Assembly (NCBI GenBank): GCA_902826945.1
Contig: CADEGS010000019.1
Location: forward strand, 1-35,316
DNA from: an uncultured bacterium
GTDB taxonomy: Bacteria > Planctomycetota > UBA1135 > GCA-002686595
Direction: 5' to 3'
Length of the DNA: 35,316 bases
This document shows positions 23,137 through 30,696 of the stretch, piece by piece. A program made the position numbers and the translations under genes. A model generated the notes under the pieces. It was not told where the DNA came from, searched no databases, and saw nothing but the letters and a program-made list of their open reading frames with translations. How positions within the stretch are numbered: the stretch's first letter is position 1; each line of letters starts with the position of its first letter.

Positions 23137-24519
23137 TCAGACGTTGCGCCGGAGGAGCGCCAGCCCCTCGCGCGCCTGGGCGCCGAGCTCGTACAGGCTC
23201 GCGGACTCGCGCAGCCGGCGCCAGAGGTAGGACGGGCGGAGGTAGAAGCGGCGCACCATGCGGCGCTTCGCGGCCAGGAGCTCGGCGCGCGAGAGCGCGC
23301 GCGTGGCGAGGAAGGCCTCGGCGCCGCCCTGGTCCATCACGAGGTCTCCGGGCTCGCACAGGCCGAGCTCGAGCGCGCGCGCGCGGAAGGCCGTCCCGAA
23401 GCGCGGCACGGCGACGTTGAGGCTCATGTAGTCGAGCCGCAGCTCGAGCGCGAAGGAGAGCGCGCGCTCGAGCGCCGCCTCGTCCTGCTCGGGCAGGCCG
23501 ACGACGAACGTGCCCACCGTGCGCAGCCCCGCGCGGCGCGCGCGCGCGCAGGCGGCGCGGACGGCGGCGGTGTCGTAGCCCTTCTCGTAGCGCGCGAGCA
23601 GCGCGTCGTCGGCGCTCTCGACGCCCAGGATCACCGTGTGGCAGCCGGCGCGGCGCATCGCGCCCAGGAGCTCGTCGGTGGCGGTGTCGGGGCGCGTGAA
23701 GGCCGTCCAGGACAGGTCGCCGCGGCGCTCGAGCGCGGCGCACAGCTCGCGCGCGCGCTCGCGCGCCAGGCCGAAGGTCTGGTCGAGGAAGAAGACCTCG
23801 CGCACGCCGCTAGCGCGCAGCGCGTCCAGCTCCTCGAGCACGTCGCCGACCGGCCGCGTGCGCCAGCCCAGCGTGCCGATCACGCAGAACGTGCAGGGGT
23901 ACGGGCAGCCGTAGTCGGTCAGCACGGTCGCGAAGCGGCGCGCGCGCGCGAACGAGAAGCGATAGCCGGGCGCGTCGAAGAGCTCGTGGCGCGGGCGCGG
24001 CACGCGGAACGCGCCCTTGCGCCGCGCGGGCGGCACGGACTGCACGCGGCGCGGGCCGTCCGCGGCGCGCAGCGTGACGTCCTCCAGCCCCTCGCGCTCG
24101 CCGCGCAGGTAGCGCGGCGCGTCGTCGTTCGCGAACACGTGCAGCGCGGCCTCGAGCCACGGGTTCTCGCGCAGGCGCGCCTCGCTCGCCTCCTGCAGCA
24201 CGTCGCCGATCGCGAGCACGCGCGCGCCCTCGCGCGCCAGCTCGGCCAGGAAGCGGCGGTCCTCCTCCCACGAGACCGAGCCGACCAGCGCGACGACGAC
24301 CTCCGGAGCGAGCCGCCGCACGCGCTCCAGCGCCGCGGCGGGGCGCAGGCCTTCCGCGACCGCGTCGAGCGCGTGCACCTCGTGCTCCGCGGCCAGCGTG
24401 CCCGAGAGCACGACCAGGTCGATCGGGTGGTAGAGGTAGTTCGACTTCGTCGTCTTGGAGCAGAAGTAGTCGCGCACGACGACCCGCTCGCACGGCGGGT
24501 TGAGGAGCAGGACGCGCAT
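23137..24519 (-). CDS. B12-binding-domain radical SAM protein
   Basis: 460 residues from ATG, which overlaps the GT9 stop as TGATG. The N-terminal Rossmann-like domain (MRVLLLNPP, then VVVALVGSVSWEEDRRFLAELA) is the cobalamin-binding type, though the DxHxxG motif is not evident, so cobalamin may bind base-off without it or not at all. The radical SAM core has the 4Fe-4S motif CPYPCTFC (Cys205, 209, 212) and the later strand blocks VREVFFLDQTFG, CHTVILGVESADD and TVGTFVVGLPEQDE. A C-terminal region with RRFYLRPSYLWRRL completes it. Relatives methylate unactivated carbons, or modify lipids, hopanoids and chlorins. With a glycosyltransferase ahead of it, a lipid or glycan substrate is the best guess. 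Confidence 0.9.
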   Translation of the reverse strand: MRVLLLNPPCERVVVRDYFCSKTTKSNYLYHPIDLVVLSGTLAAEHEVHALDAVAEGLRPAAALERVRRLAPEVVVALVGSVSWEEDRRFLAELAREGARVLAIGDVLQEASEARLRENPWLEAALHVFANDDAPRYLRGEREGLEDVTLRAADGPRRVQSVPPARRKGAFRVPRPRHELFDAPGYRFSFARARRFATVLTDYGCPYPCTFCVIGTLGWRTRPVGDVLEELDALRASGVREVFFLDQTFGLARERARELCAALERRGDLSWTAFTRPDTATDELLGAMRRAGCHTVILGVESADDALLARYEKGYDTAAVRAACARARRAGLRTVGTFVVGLPEQDEAALERALSFALELRLDYMSLNVAVPRFGTAFRARALELGLCEPGDLVMDQGGAEAFLATRALSRAELLAAKRRMVRRFYLRPSYLWRRLRESASLYELGAQAREGLALLRRNV

Positions 24520-25736
24520 CACACCGCCGAGATGCGCTCGCGCTCGGCCCGCCGGCGCGGGCGCGCCAGCTCCGCGCGCACGACCCCCAGCACCGCCGCC
24601 GGCGCGAGGTTCGTCATGCACTCGGGGTGCCCGCGCACGCAGCGCAGGAGCTTGTTGTCGTGCACGTTGATGCACGGGCTGCACGTGGGCGGGGCCCACA
24701 GCCAGCGCGCGCGCTCGCCGAGCGGGCGGTACATCACGGGCGTCTCGGGCCCGAACAGCCCGATCGTCGGCGTGCCGAGCGCGGCCGCCACGTGCATCGG
24801 CCCGCTGTCGTTCGTGACGAGCGCGTCGGCCGCGTCCAGCAGCGCCGCGGTGGCGCCGATCGAGAGGCGTCCGGCGAGCGAGACCAGCCGGCCCTCGGGC
24901 AGCGGCCCGGCGCGCTGGCACAGCTCGCGCGAGCGCTCGGCCTCGTCGGCGGTGCCGATCACGACCGCGCGCGCGCCGTCCTCGAGCACGAGCCGCCGCG
25001 CCACCTCGGCGAAGCGCTCGAGCGGCCAGCGTCGCTCCAGCGAGAGCGCGCCCGCGTGGGGGTTCAGCACCACGAGCGGCCCGCTCGCGGCCAGGCCGTG
25101 CTCGAACAGCGCGGTCGCGGTCTCGAGCCGCTCCGCCTCGGCCGGCGCGTAGGGCAGGAGCTCGCCCGGACCGACCTCGCTCCCGTCCTCGCCGCCCGCC
25201 AGGGCGCGGAAGTTGCGCGCCACGTGCCACGTGCGGTCGAACGCGACGGTGGCGGTGTGCAGCCCGGCGCGCGGGCGGTCGGGCGAGGCGAAGCCGTGGC
25301 TCTGCGGCGCGCCGCAGGCGAGCGAGACGACGGCCGAGAAGCGCGTGAAGAACTCGAAATCGTAGACGGCGTCGTACCCGCGCGCGCGCAGCTGGCGCAG
25401 GAGCGCCGCGATGCGCAGGCCGAGCGGCGCCCAGCCGACGCGCGCGACGTCCAGCGTCAGCACCTCGTCGAAGGCTCCGAGGCCGCGCGCGAAGCCGGCG
25501 TTCGGGGCGAGCGTCAGGAGCTCCAGCCGCGCGCGCGGGTGGCGCGCGCGCAGCGCGCGCACGGCGGGGGTCAGGAGCTGGAGGCTGCCGATGCCCCAGA
25601 ACTTGACCAGCAGGGCGCGGCGCACCGGGCGCTGCGCGCGGCGCGAGCGGCGCCAGCGCAGGGGCTGCAGCGCGAGGCTGGCCGGCCAGCCCAGGGCGCG
25701 ATCGGCGCGCTGTAGCGCTTGCATGGGGATCGTCAT
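24519..25736 (-). CDS. Glycosyltransferase family 9 (heptosyltransferase-like)
   Basis: 405 residues; ATG MTIPMQ chosen, with a second Met four codons on. It has the GT9 two-Rossmann layout: RRALLVKFWGIGSLQLLTPAVRAL, YDAVYDFEFFTRFSA, then VVLNPHAGALSLERRWPLERF for the nucleotide-sugar domain and VTNDSGPMHVAAALGTPTIGLFGP (donor-binding signature). Near the end is a Cys cluster (CSPCINVH...LRCVRGHPECM) found in some LPS heptosyltransferase-like proteins. It probably adds a heptose or another sugar to lipid A-core or a related glycan at the inner membrane. It is the first gene of a three-gene operon and divergent from purF. Confidence 0.9.
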   Translation of the reverse strand: MTIPMQALQRADRALGWPASLALQPLRWRRSRRAQRPVRRALLVKFWGIGSLQLLTPAVRALRARHPRARLELLTLAPNAGFARGLGAFDEVLTLDVARVGWAPLGLRIAALLRQLRARGYDAVYDFEFFTRFSAVVSLACGAPQSHGFASPDRPRAGLHTATVAFDRTWHVARNFRALAGGEDGSEVGPGELLPYAPAEAERLETATALFEHGLAASGPLVVLNPHAGALSLERRWPLERFAEVARRLVLEDGARAVVIGTADEAERSRELCQRAGPLPEGRLVSLAGRLSIGATAALLDAADALVTNDSGPMHVAAALGTPTIGLFGPETPVMYRPLGERARWLWAPPTCSPCINVHDNKLLRCVRGHPECMTNLAPAAVLGVVRAELARPRRRAERERISAV

Positions 25737-25751
25737 GGCCCGGCGAGCGCC

Positions 25752-25757
25752 ATCGTA
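25752..25757 (-). promoter_or_regulatory. Candidate -10 of the GT9 operon
   Basis: The minus strand reads TACGAT, 15 bases before the ATG at 25736, so the leader would be very short. No -35 is evident. Confidence 0.35.
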
Positions 25758-25790
25758 CCGCCGCGCGCCGCGCTGCCCGCTCGGCCGGGC

Positions 25791-25819
25791 TTGTTGGTGC
25801 CCCCCGGGGGGCCTATTCT
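25791..25819 (+). promoter_or_regulatory. Candidate sigma70-type promoter of purF
   Basis: TTGTTG (25791-25796), a 17-base spacer and TATTCT (25814-25819). The spacer carries the 14-base perfect palindrome GCCCCCCGGGGGGC (25799-25812), matching the kdsD promoter spacer over 12 bases. The leader would be about 65 bases. Confidence 0.6.
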
Positions 25820-25890
25820 CAGGCGTCCCTCGCCCCGATCCCGCGGCTGCACGGCCGCGCGGCGGGGGCACCCCCTTCCCAGCGCCAGCC

Positions 25891-27381
25891 ATGTGCGGAT
25901 TCATCGGCGTCTACGGTCCCGAGGGCGTCGATGTGGCCCCCGAGATCTACGAGGGCCTGCTGGCGGTCCAGCACCGCGGCCAGGACGCCGCCGGGATCAC
26001 GACCTTCACCGACACCTTCCACGTGGTGAAGGGCATGGGGCTCGTGCGCGACATCTTCGACGCCGAGAAGATGGCGCGCCTCCAGGGCAACCTGGGCCTG
26101 GGGCACGTGCGCTACCCGACGATCGGGGGCGGGCAGGAGGAGGACGCGCAGCCCTTCCACCACACCTTCCCGGTGGGCGTCGCGATGGCGCACAACGGCA
26201 ACGTGACGAACTTCGAGGAGCTGCGCACGTGCTACAGCCGCAACACCGGCACGCGGCTGAACTCGTCGTGCGACCTCGAGGTGATCCTGATCGTCTTCGC
26301 GCGCGCGCTCTCCGAGCGTCTGGAGCCGGGGCGGCTGATCGGCGCCGAGGACGTCTTCCACGCCGTGCGCGCGGTCTACGCCGAGGTGCGCGGCGCGTAC
26401 TCGGTCGTGGCCGTGCTGCCCGACGTCGGCCTGGTGGCCTTCCGCGACCCGTTCGGCATCAAGCCGATCGTCTTCGGCGAGAAGACGACCGAGGAGGGCC
26501 GCTGGCTGGCCGTCGCCTCGGAGAGCGTCGTGCTCGACGTCGCCGGCTACCAGCGCGTGGACGACCTGCGCGCGGGCGAGGCGATGTTCGTCGACACGAG
26601 CCACGGCGTGCACCGCCAGAAGCTGGCGAGCAAGCCGCACCATCCCTGCATCTTCGAGCTGGTCTACTTCGCGCGCCCCGACTCGCTCCTGGACGAGATC
26701 TCGGTCTACAAGACGCGCATCCGCTTCGGCGAGGCGATGGCCGAGCAGTGGCAGGCGAGCGACGCGCCGCGCCCCGACGTCGTGATCCCGATCCCCGACT
26801 CCTCGCGCGATGCCGCGATGGCGATGGCCGGGGGCCTGGGCCTGCCCTACCGCGAGGGCCTGGTCAAGAACCGCTACATCGGGCGCACGTTCATCATGCC
26901 CAGCCAGTCGTCGCGCCAGACGTCGGTGCGGCGCAAGCTGAACGCGATCCCGCTCGAGTTCCAGGGCAAGGACGTGCTGCTCGTGGACGACTCGATCGTG
27001 CGCGGCAACACGGCGCGCCGCATCGTGCGCATGGCGCGCGATGCGGGCGCGCGGCGCGTGTACATGGCCATCTCGAGCCCGCCGGTCGTCTCGCCCTGCC
27101 CGTACGGGATCGACATGGCGACCAAGAACGAGTTCGTCGCCGCCGGCCACACGCCGGGCGAGGTCGCCGCGCTGCTCGAGGCCGACTACGTGATGTACCT
27201 CGAGCGCGACGCGATGAACGACGCCGCGCGCGCCGGCAACCCGCGCGTCGAGCACTTCTGCAACGCCTGCTTCACGGGCGAGTACCCCACGGGCGACATC
27301 ACCGCCGAGGTGCTCGAGAAGATCGAGGGCGAGCGCAACTCCAGCCGCCAGAAGGTCTTCTCCTTCCAGGGCGGCGCGTGA
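25891..27381 (+). CDS. purF: Amidophosphoribosyltransferase
   Basis: 496 residues from ATG. It catalyses the first committed step of purine synthesis, PRPP plus glutamine to phosphoribosylamine. The N-terminal glutaminase has nucleophile Cys2 (MCGFIGVYGP) with LQHRGQDAAGI, MAHNGNVTN and RDPFGIKPI. The phosphoribosyltransferase domain has VLLVDDSIVRGNTARRIV (362-379). Four cysteines (253, 403, 457 and 460, the last pair in HFCNACFTGEYPT) match the 4Fe-4S ligands of the B. subtilis-type enzyme, which the E. coli type lacks. Unlike B. subtilis there is no propeptide before Cys2; only the initiator Met must be removed. It probably stands alone with its own promoter; no other pur gene is adjacent. 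Confidence 0.97.
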   Translation: MCGFIGVYGPEGVDVAPEIYEGLLAVQHRGQDAAGITTFTDTFHVVKGMGLVRDIFDAEKMARLQGNLGLGHVRYPTIGGGQEEDAQPFHHTFPVGVAMAHNGNVTNFEELRTCYSRNTGTRLNSSCDLEVILIVFARALSERLEPGRLIGAEDVFHAVRAVYAEVRGAYSVVAVLPDVGLVAFRDPFGIKPIVFGEKTTEEGRWLAVASESVVLDVAGYQRVDDLRAGEAMFVDTSHGVHRQKLASKPHHPCIFELVYFARPDSLLDEISVYKTRIRFGEAMAEQWQASDAPRPDVVIPIPDSSRDAAMAMAGGLGLPYREGLVKNRYIGRTFIMPSQSSRQTSVRRKLNAIPLEFQGKDVLLVDDSIVRGNTARRIVRMARDAGARRVYMAISSPPVVSPCPYGIDMATKNEFVAAGHTPGEVAALLEADYVMYLERDAMNDAARAGNPRVEHFCNACFTGEYPTGDITAEVLEKIEGERNSSRQKVFSFQGGA

Positions 27382-27447
27382 GCACGCGCCGGCCCGCTCC
27401 GCGCGCGGCGTGACGGGCCGTTCGCCGCACGCGACGCTCGCTGTCCC

Positions 27448-27466
27448 GCGCCCCCGCAGGGGGCGC
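27448..27466 (+). terminator. GC-rich hairpin after purF
   Basis: An 8-bp stem GCGCCCCC / GGGGGCGC with a GCA loop, 66 bases after the purF stop and 10 bases before the end of the convergent zinc-ribbon gene. The stem is identical to the one after scpA (9748-9766). No T run. The rest of 27382-27476 shows nothing else. Confidence 0.5.
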
Positions 27467-27476
27467 ACCTGCGCCT

Positions 27477-27977
27477 CTAAGCCGCCGTCTGCCCCGCCGT
27501 GGCGTTCGAGACGAGCTGGTTGCGCACCATCCCCACGAGCAAAGGCGAGGGCTGGTGCGGGTTCGCCTGGCGGGCGAGTCCCACCAGGTTGCGGCCGATC
27601 TGCACCGGCGTCAGCACCAGGCCCCAGGGGACGCCCCACCAGCCGAGGAAGAAGGAGTAGGCGACCCCTCCGAGCTGCGCCTTGGTCGCGCACGCCCGGC
27701 AAGAGAGACGCGGGCGGTTGCTCCAACGCGTCGCGACGATCATGGACAGCACGTAATGGCTCGTGAACGCGTCGACCGGACCGGGACCGTGGCACACGGG
27801 GCAGTCGCCCTCGACGACCTCGTGCAGCGCACGCCGCACGACCTCCTCGGGCACGGCTTGCGCGGCGCGGAGCTGGGAGTCGTTCAGGGCGCAACGCTGG
27901 TTGCAGTAGCGCACGCCGTTGACGGCCGTTCCACCGAACAGCACGGTCGTGCCGCAATGAGCGCAGGAATGCATCAT
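27477..27977 (-). CDS. Zinc-ribbon hypothetical protein with hydrophobic segment
   Basis: 166 residues from the first of two ATGs; GAGGA lies a few bases upstream. Four Cys pairs form two probable zinc sites: CAHC (5-8) with CNQRC (25-29), and CPVC (59-62) with CRAC (93-96). A hydrophobic, Trp-rich stretch (106-126, VAYSFFLGWWGVPWGLVLTP) may touch the membrane, followed by IGRNLVGLARQANPHQPSP. There is no signal peptide. The pattern resembles uncharacterised bacterial double zinc-ribbon membrane-associated proteins; I do not recognise the family. It is monocistronic, between purF (convergent) and the subtilase (divergent). Confidence 0.72.
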   Translation of the reverse strand: MMHSCAHCGTTVLFGGTAVNGVRYCNQRCALNDSQLRAAQAVPEEVVRRALHEVVEGDCPVCHGPGPVDAFTSHYVLSMIVATRWSNRPRLSCRACATKAQLGGVAYSFFLGWWGVPWGLVLTPVQIGRNLVGLARQANPHQPSPLLVGMVRNQLVSNATAGQTAA

Positions 27978-28211
27978 GACGGTTCCTCGAGCCTGGGGGC
28001 GGCTCCGCCGCAGCGGAGCGCGAGCCCGGTTCTTCGGCCGGGCGAGCCGTGCGATCTGAGCGACGGTGACGGGCGGTCGCGGCGCGCATCCGCCAGCGCA
28101 CCGGCAATCGTTTCGCGCGCCGCGTGCGCGACGAGCGCGAGCAAGTTTTTCCTCGTCGAGCGACGGCACGGGAACGCGCTGCGACCCGCTGCGCGCTCGC
28201 GCGGCCTGGCG

Positions 28212-28217
28212 TAGATT
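28212..28217 (+). promoter_or_regulatory. Candidate -10 of the subtilase gene
   Basis: TAGATT about 42 bases before the ATG at 28260, with a weak -35 region. The rest of the 27978-28259 gap holds a GC hairpin near 27998-28020 (minus-gene leader) and an AT-rich GTTTTTCC at 28145, and no gene. Confidence 0.35.
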
Positions 28218-28259
28218 CGGGGCTTCGCGCGCCGTCCCCCCCGGGCGCGCGGCTCCCCC

Positions 28260-30560
28260 ATGCGTGTCCCGCTCGCGCGCCGCTGGCGCTCCATCGCTCC
28301 CGTCTGCCTGCTGCTCCTCGTGCCCGGAGCGCTCGTCGCGCGCTTGCCGGCGCAGGCCGAGCCCGAGGCGCTGCCCGCCGCCGCGCCGGCGTGGCGCCTG
28401 GTCGTGAAGTTCCAGGACGCGCTGCGCGTGCGCGCCGCGCCCGACGGCCGTGCGCGCGCGCAGGGCGTGCACGCGCTCGGAGCGCTCGACGCGCTGGCGG
28501 CGCGCGAGGGGCTGCGCTTCCGCCCGCTGCTCGATCTCTCCGAGGCGCGCCTCGAGCACCTCGCGGCGAGCGCGGTCGCGCGCTCGGGGCGCGCGCAGCC
28601 CGACCTCGCGGGCTTCGCCGTCGTCGAGGGCACGGGCCCGGACGCCGCGCGCCAGGGCGCGCTGGCCGCGGCGCTGCGCGCGCTGCCCGAGGTCGAGCTC
28701 GCCTGGCTCGAGCCGCTCTTCCTCCCGCCGCCGGGCGATCTCGTGCCGACCACGCCGAGCCACGGTGCGCTGCAGGGCTACCTCGCGCCCGAGCCGGGGC
28801 TCGACGCGTCGTGGACGCGCGCGCAGGGCCACCGTGGAGAGGGCGTGCGCCTCTCCGACTGCGAGTACGGCTGGAACGCCGCGCACGAGGACCTGGCGGA
28901 CGTCGACCTGCACCTCGAGCCCGGGCAGACCGTGCACCCAGGCGTGTACGGGTACGGCTGGCAGCAGCACGGCACGGCGGTCGTCGGCGCCGCGGCGGCG
29001 CCCGACAACGGCTACGGCGTCACCGGCATCGCCGACCGGGCGGAGGTGCACACCTACCCCGAGTGGACCATCCAGCAGGGGCCGCGGCGCCACGCCGCGA
29101 TCGCGGCGGCGCTGGCGGACTCCGCGCCCGGCGACGTGGTGCTGCTCGAGATGCAGACGCTCGGCCCGACGATGGGCTACGCGCCGGCCGAGTACGACCC
29201 GGCGGTGTTCGCGCTCGTGCGCGCGGGTGTGGACGCGGGCGTGATCGTCGTCGCGGCGGCGGGCAACGGCAACCAGGACCTCGACGCCCCGGCGTACGAC
29301 GCCTGGCGCGCCCAGGGCGACAGCGGCGCGATCTTCGTCGGCGCCGGAGCGCCCGACGCGAGCCACGCGCGCCTCTCCTTCAGCAACCACGGCTCGCGCG
29401 TGGACGTGCAGGGCTGGGGCAGCGGCGTCTTCACGCTCGGCTACGGCACGTACGCGCAGTACGGCGGCGACCCGAACCAGGGCTACACGGCGACCTTCAA
29501 CGGCACGAGCTCGGCCAGCGCGCTCGTGGCCGCGGCCTGCGCCGCGCTGCAGAGCGCCGCGCAGCAGACGACCGGCGCGCGGCTCTCGCCGCGCGCGATG
29601 CGCCGGCTGCTGGTCACGACCGGGCGTGCGACGGCGGACGGCGCGTCGATCGGGCCGCATCCCGACCTGCGCGCGGCGCTCGACGCGCTCCCGACGCTGG
29701 TCGTGGCCGACTTCCGCGTGCTCGGCGCGGCCGGTCCGACGCCGCACGCGGTGCAGCTCGTGGACCAGAGCTTCGGCGCGGGCCTGAGCCGCGTCTGGGA
29801 CTTCGGCGACGGCACGACCTCGACCGAGCGCGACCCGCTGCACGTCTACGCGCAGCCGGGCGTGTACGACGTGCGCCTGGAGGTCAGCGGCGCGGCGGGC
29901 GCCGACGCGCTCGTGCGCGCGGGCGCGGTCGTCGTCGCGCCCGGGCTCGGCCTGCAGGCCGTCGCGCCCGCGGCGATCCCCGCGCTCCTGCCCGGCAGCG
30001 AGCGCGCCGTCGTCGTGACCGGCAGCGGGCTCGACCAGGTCACCTCGGTCGCGCTCGACGGCGTGCCGCTGGCGCCGGGACGGTGGGAGGCGCTGGGCAC
30101 GACCGCGCTGCGCCTCGACCCGCCGCAGCTCGGCTGGCTCGGCGCGCACGAGCTCTCGGTCGTCTCGCCGCTCGGCACGGTGGCGCTGGAGGTCACGACG
30201 GTCGAGCCCGCGAGCCCGGCCCTGCAGGTCGGGAGCGGCGACGCGCTGCTCGCGAACACGCTGCACGCGAGCGCGGGCGCGCCGTTCCTGCTCGGCGGGC
30301 GGGCCGGCGAGACGCACTGGGTGCTCGTCTCGAGCCAGGCCGAGCCGAGCGAGGTTCCGGGGCTCGTGTCGCTCGCGATCGGCGCCGGCTTCTCCGCGCT
30401 CGACCTGGTGCGGACGGCGGCGATCGGGAGCGCGGGCTGGAGCGCGTTCGACGTGCCCTTCCCGCCGCTCTTCGCCACCGCGTACTTTCAGAGCGTGACC
30501 TTCGACCAGGGCCGGCCGCTCGCCGTCAGCAACCTCCAGTCGGCGCTCCTGGCGCCGTAG
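28260..30560 (+). CDS. Secreted subtilisin-like (S8) protease with PKD domain
   Basis: 766 residues from ATG. A signal peptide covers ~10-32 (ending LPAQA). The propeptide-like region runs to ~165. The catalytic domain (about 170-480) has Asp200 in LSDCEYGWN, His237 in WQQHGTAVVG, oxyanion Asn336 in AAAGNGNQD, and Ser417 in FNGTSSASA, a complete triad. A PKD domain follows (~500-560, WDFGDGTTSTERDP...VYDVRLEV). Next comes an IPT/TIG-like domain (~570-655, VVTGSGLDQVTSVALDG). The C-terminal ~85 residues (THWVLVSSQAEPSEVPGL...ATAYFQSVTFD) resemble the end of the beta-helix protein at 32012 and probably act in sorting or surface attachment. Substrate unknown. A 50-bp piece near its end is repeated at 31942. 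Confidence 0.9.
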   Translation: MRVPLARRWRSIAPVCLLLLVPGALVARLPAQAEPEALPAAAPAWRLVVKFQDALRVRAAPDGRARAQGVHALGALDALAAREGLRFRPLLDLSEARLEHLAASAVARSGRAQPDLAGFAVVEGTGPDAARQGALAAALRALPEVELAWLEPLFLPPPGDLVPTTPSHGALQGYLAPEPGLDASWTRAQGHRGEGVRLSDCEYGWNAAHEDLADVDLHLEPGQTVHPGVYGYGWQQHGTAVVGAAAAPDNGYGVTGIADRAEVHTYPEWTIQQGPRRHAAIAAALADSAPGDVVLLEMQTLGPTMGYAPAEYDPAVFALVRAGVDAGVIVVAAAGNGNQDLDAPAYDAWRAQGDSGAIFVGAGAPDASHARLSFSNHGSRVDVQGWGSGVFTLGYGTYAQYGGDPNQGYTATFNGTSSASALVAAACAALQSAAQQTTGARLSPRAMRRLLVTTGRATADGASIGPHPDLRAALDALPTLVVADFRVLGAAGPTPHAVQLVDQSFGAGLSRVWDFGDGTTSTERDPLHVYAQPGVYDVRLEVSGAAGADALVRAGAVVVAPGLGLQAVAPAAIPALLPGSERAVVVTGSGLDQVTSVALDGVPLAPGRWEALGTTALRLDPPQLGWLGAHELSVVSPLGTVALEVTTVEPASPALQVGSGDALLANTLHASAGAPFLLGGRAGETHWVLVSSQAEPSEVPGLVSLAIGAGFSALDLVRTAAIGSAGWSAFDVPFPPLFATAYFQSVTFDQGRPLAVSNLQSALLAP
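30331..30380 (+). repeat. Left copy of a ~50-bp direct repeat (inside the subtilase gene)
   Basis: This stretch of the subtilase C-terminal domain is about 90% identical to 31942-31993, with a two-base insertion in the other copy. The two copies flank the TM/PH-like gene and the transposase remnant. Confidence 0.7.
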
Positions 30561-30666
30561 CCGGGGCATCCTCCGGCGCGACGCCGAGCCCGTCCGCGAT
30601 CCGGCCGCCTCGAAGTCGCTCTCGATCGCCCCGGCGAGCGCGCCGATGCGCAGCGGCGAGGACGGC

Positions 30667-30672
30667 TACAGT
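30667..30672 (+). promoter_or_regulatory. Candidate -10 of the TM/PH-like gene
   Basis: TACAGT, 24 bases before the ATG at 30697. No clear -35. It supports the start at 30697 rather than an in-frame ATG at 30646. Confidence 0.35.
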
Positions 30673-30696
30673 GAGCGCGTTCGCCGCGGCCCGACC

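Noticed and set aside
27978..30569. Possible N-terminal extension of the zinc-ribbon gene through the subtilase region
   Set aside because: The extension is Arg-rich antisense sequence. The ATG pair at 27972-27977 with GAGGA upstream and the first Cys pair right after is the sensible start.
30646..30696. ATG at 30646 as the start of the TM/PH-like gene
   Set aside because: The candidate -10 at 30667 lies inside this extension, and the added residues are polar and family-unlike. 30697 is preferred.
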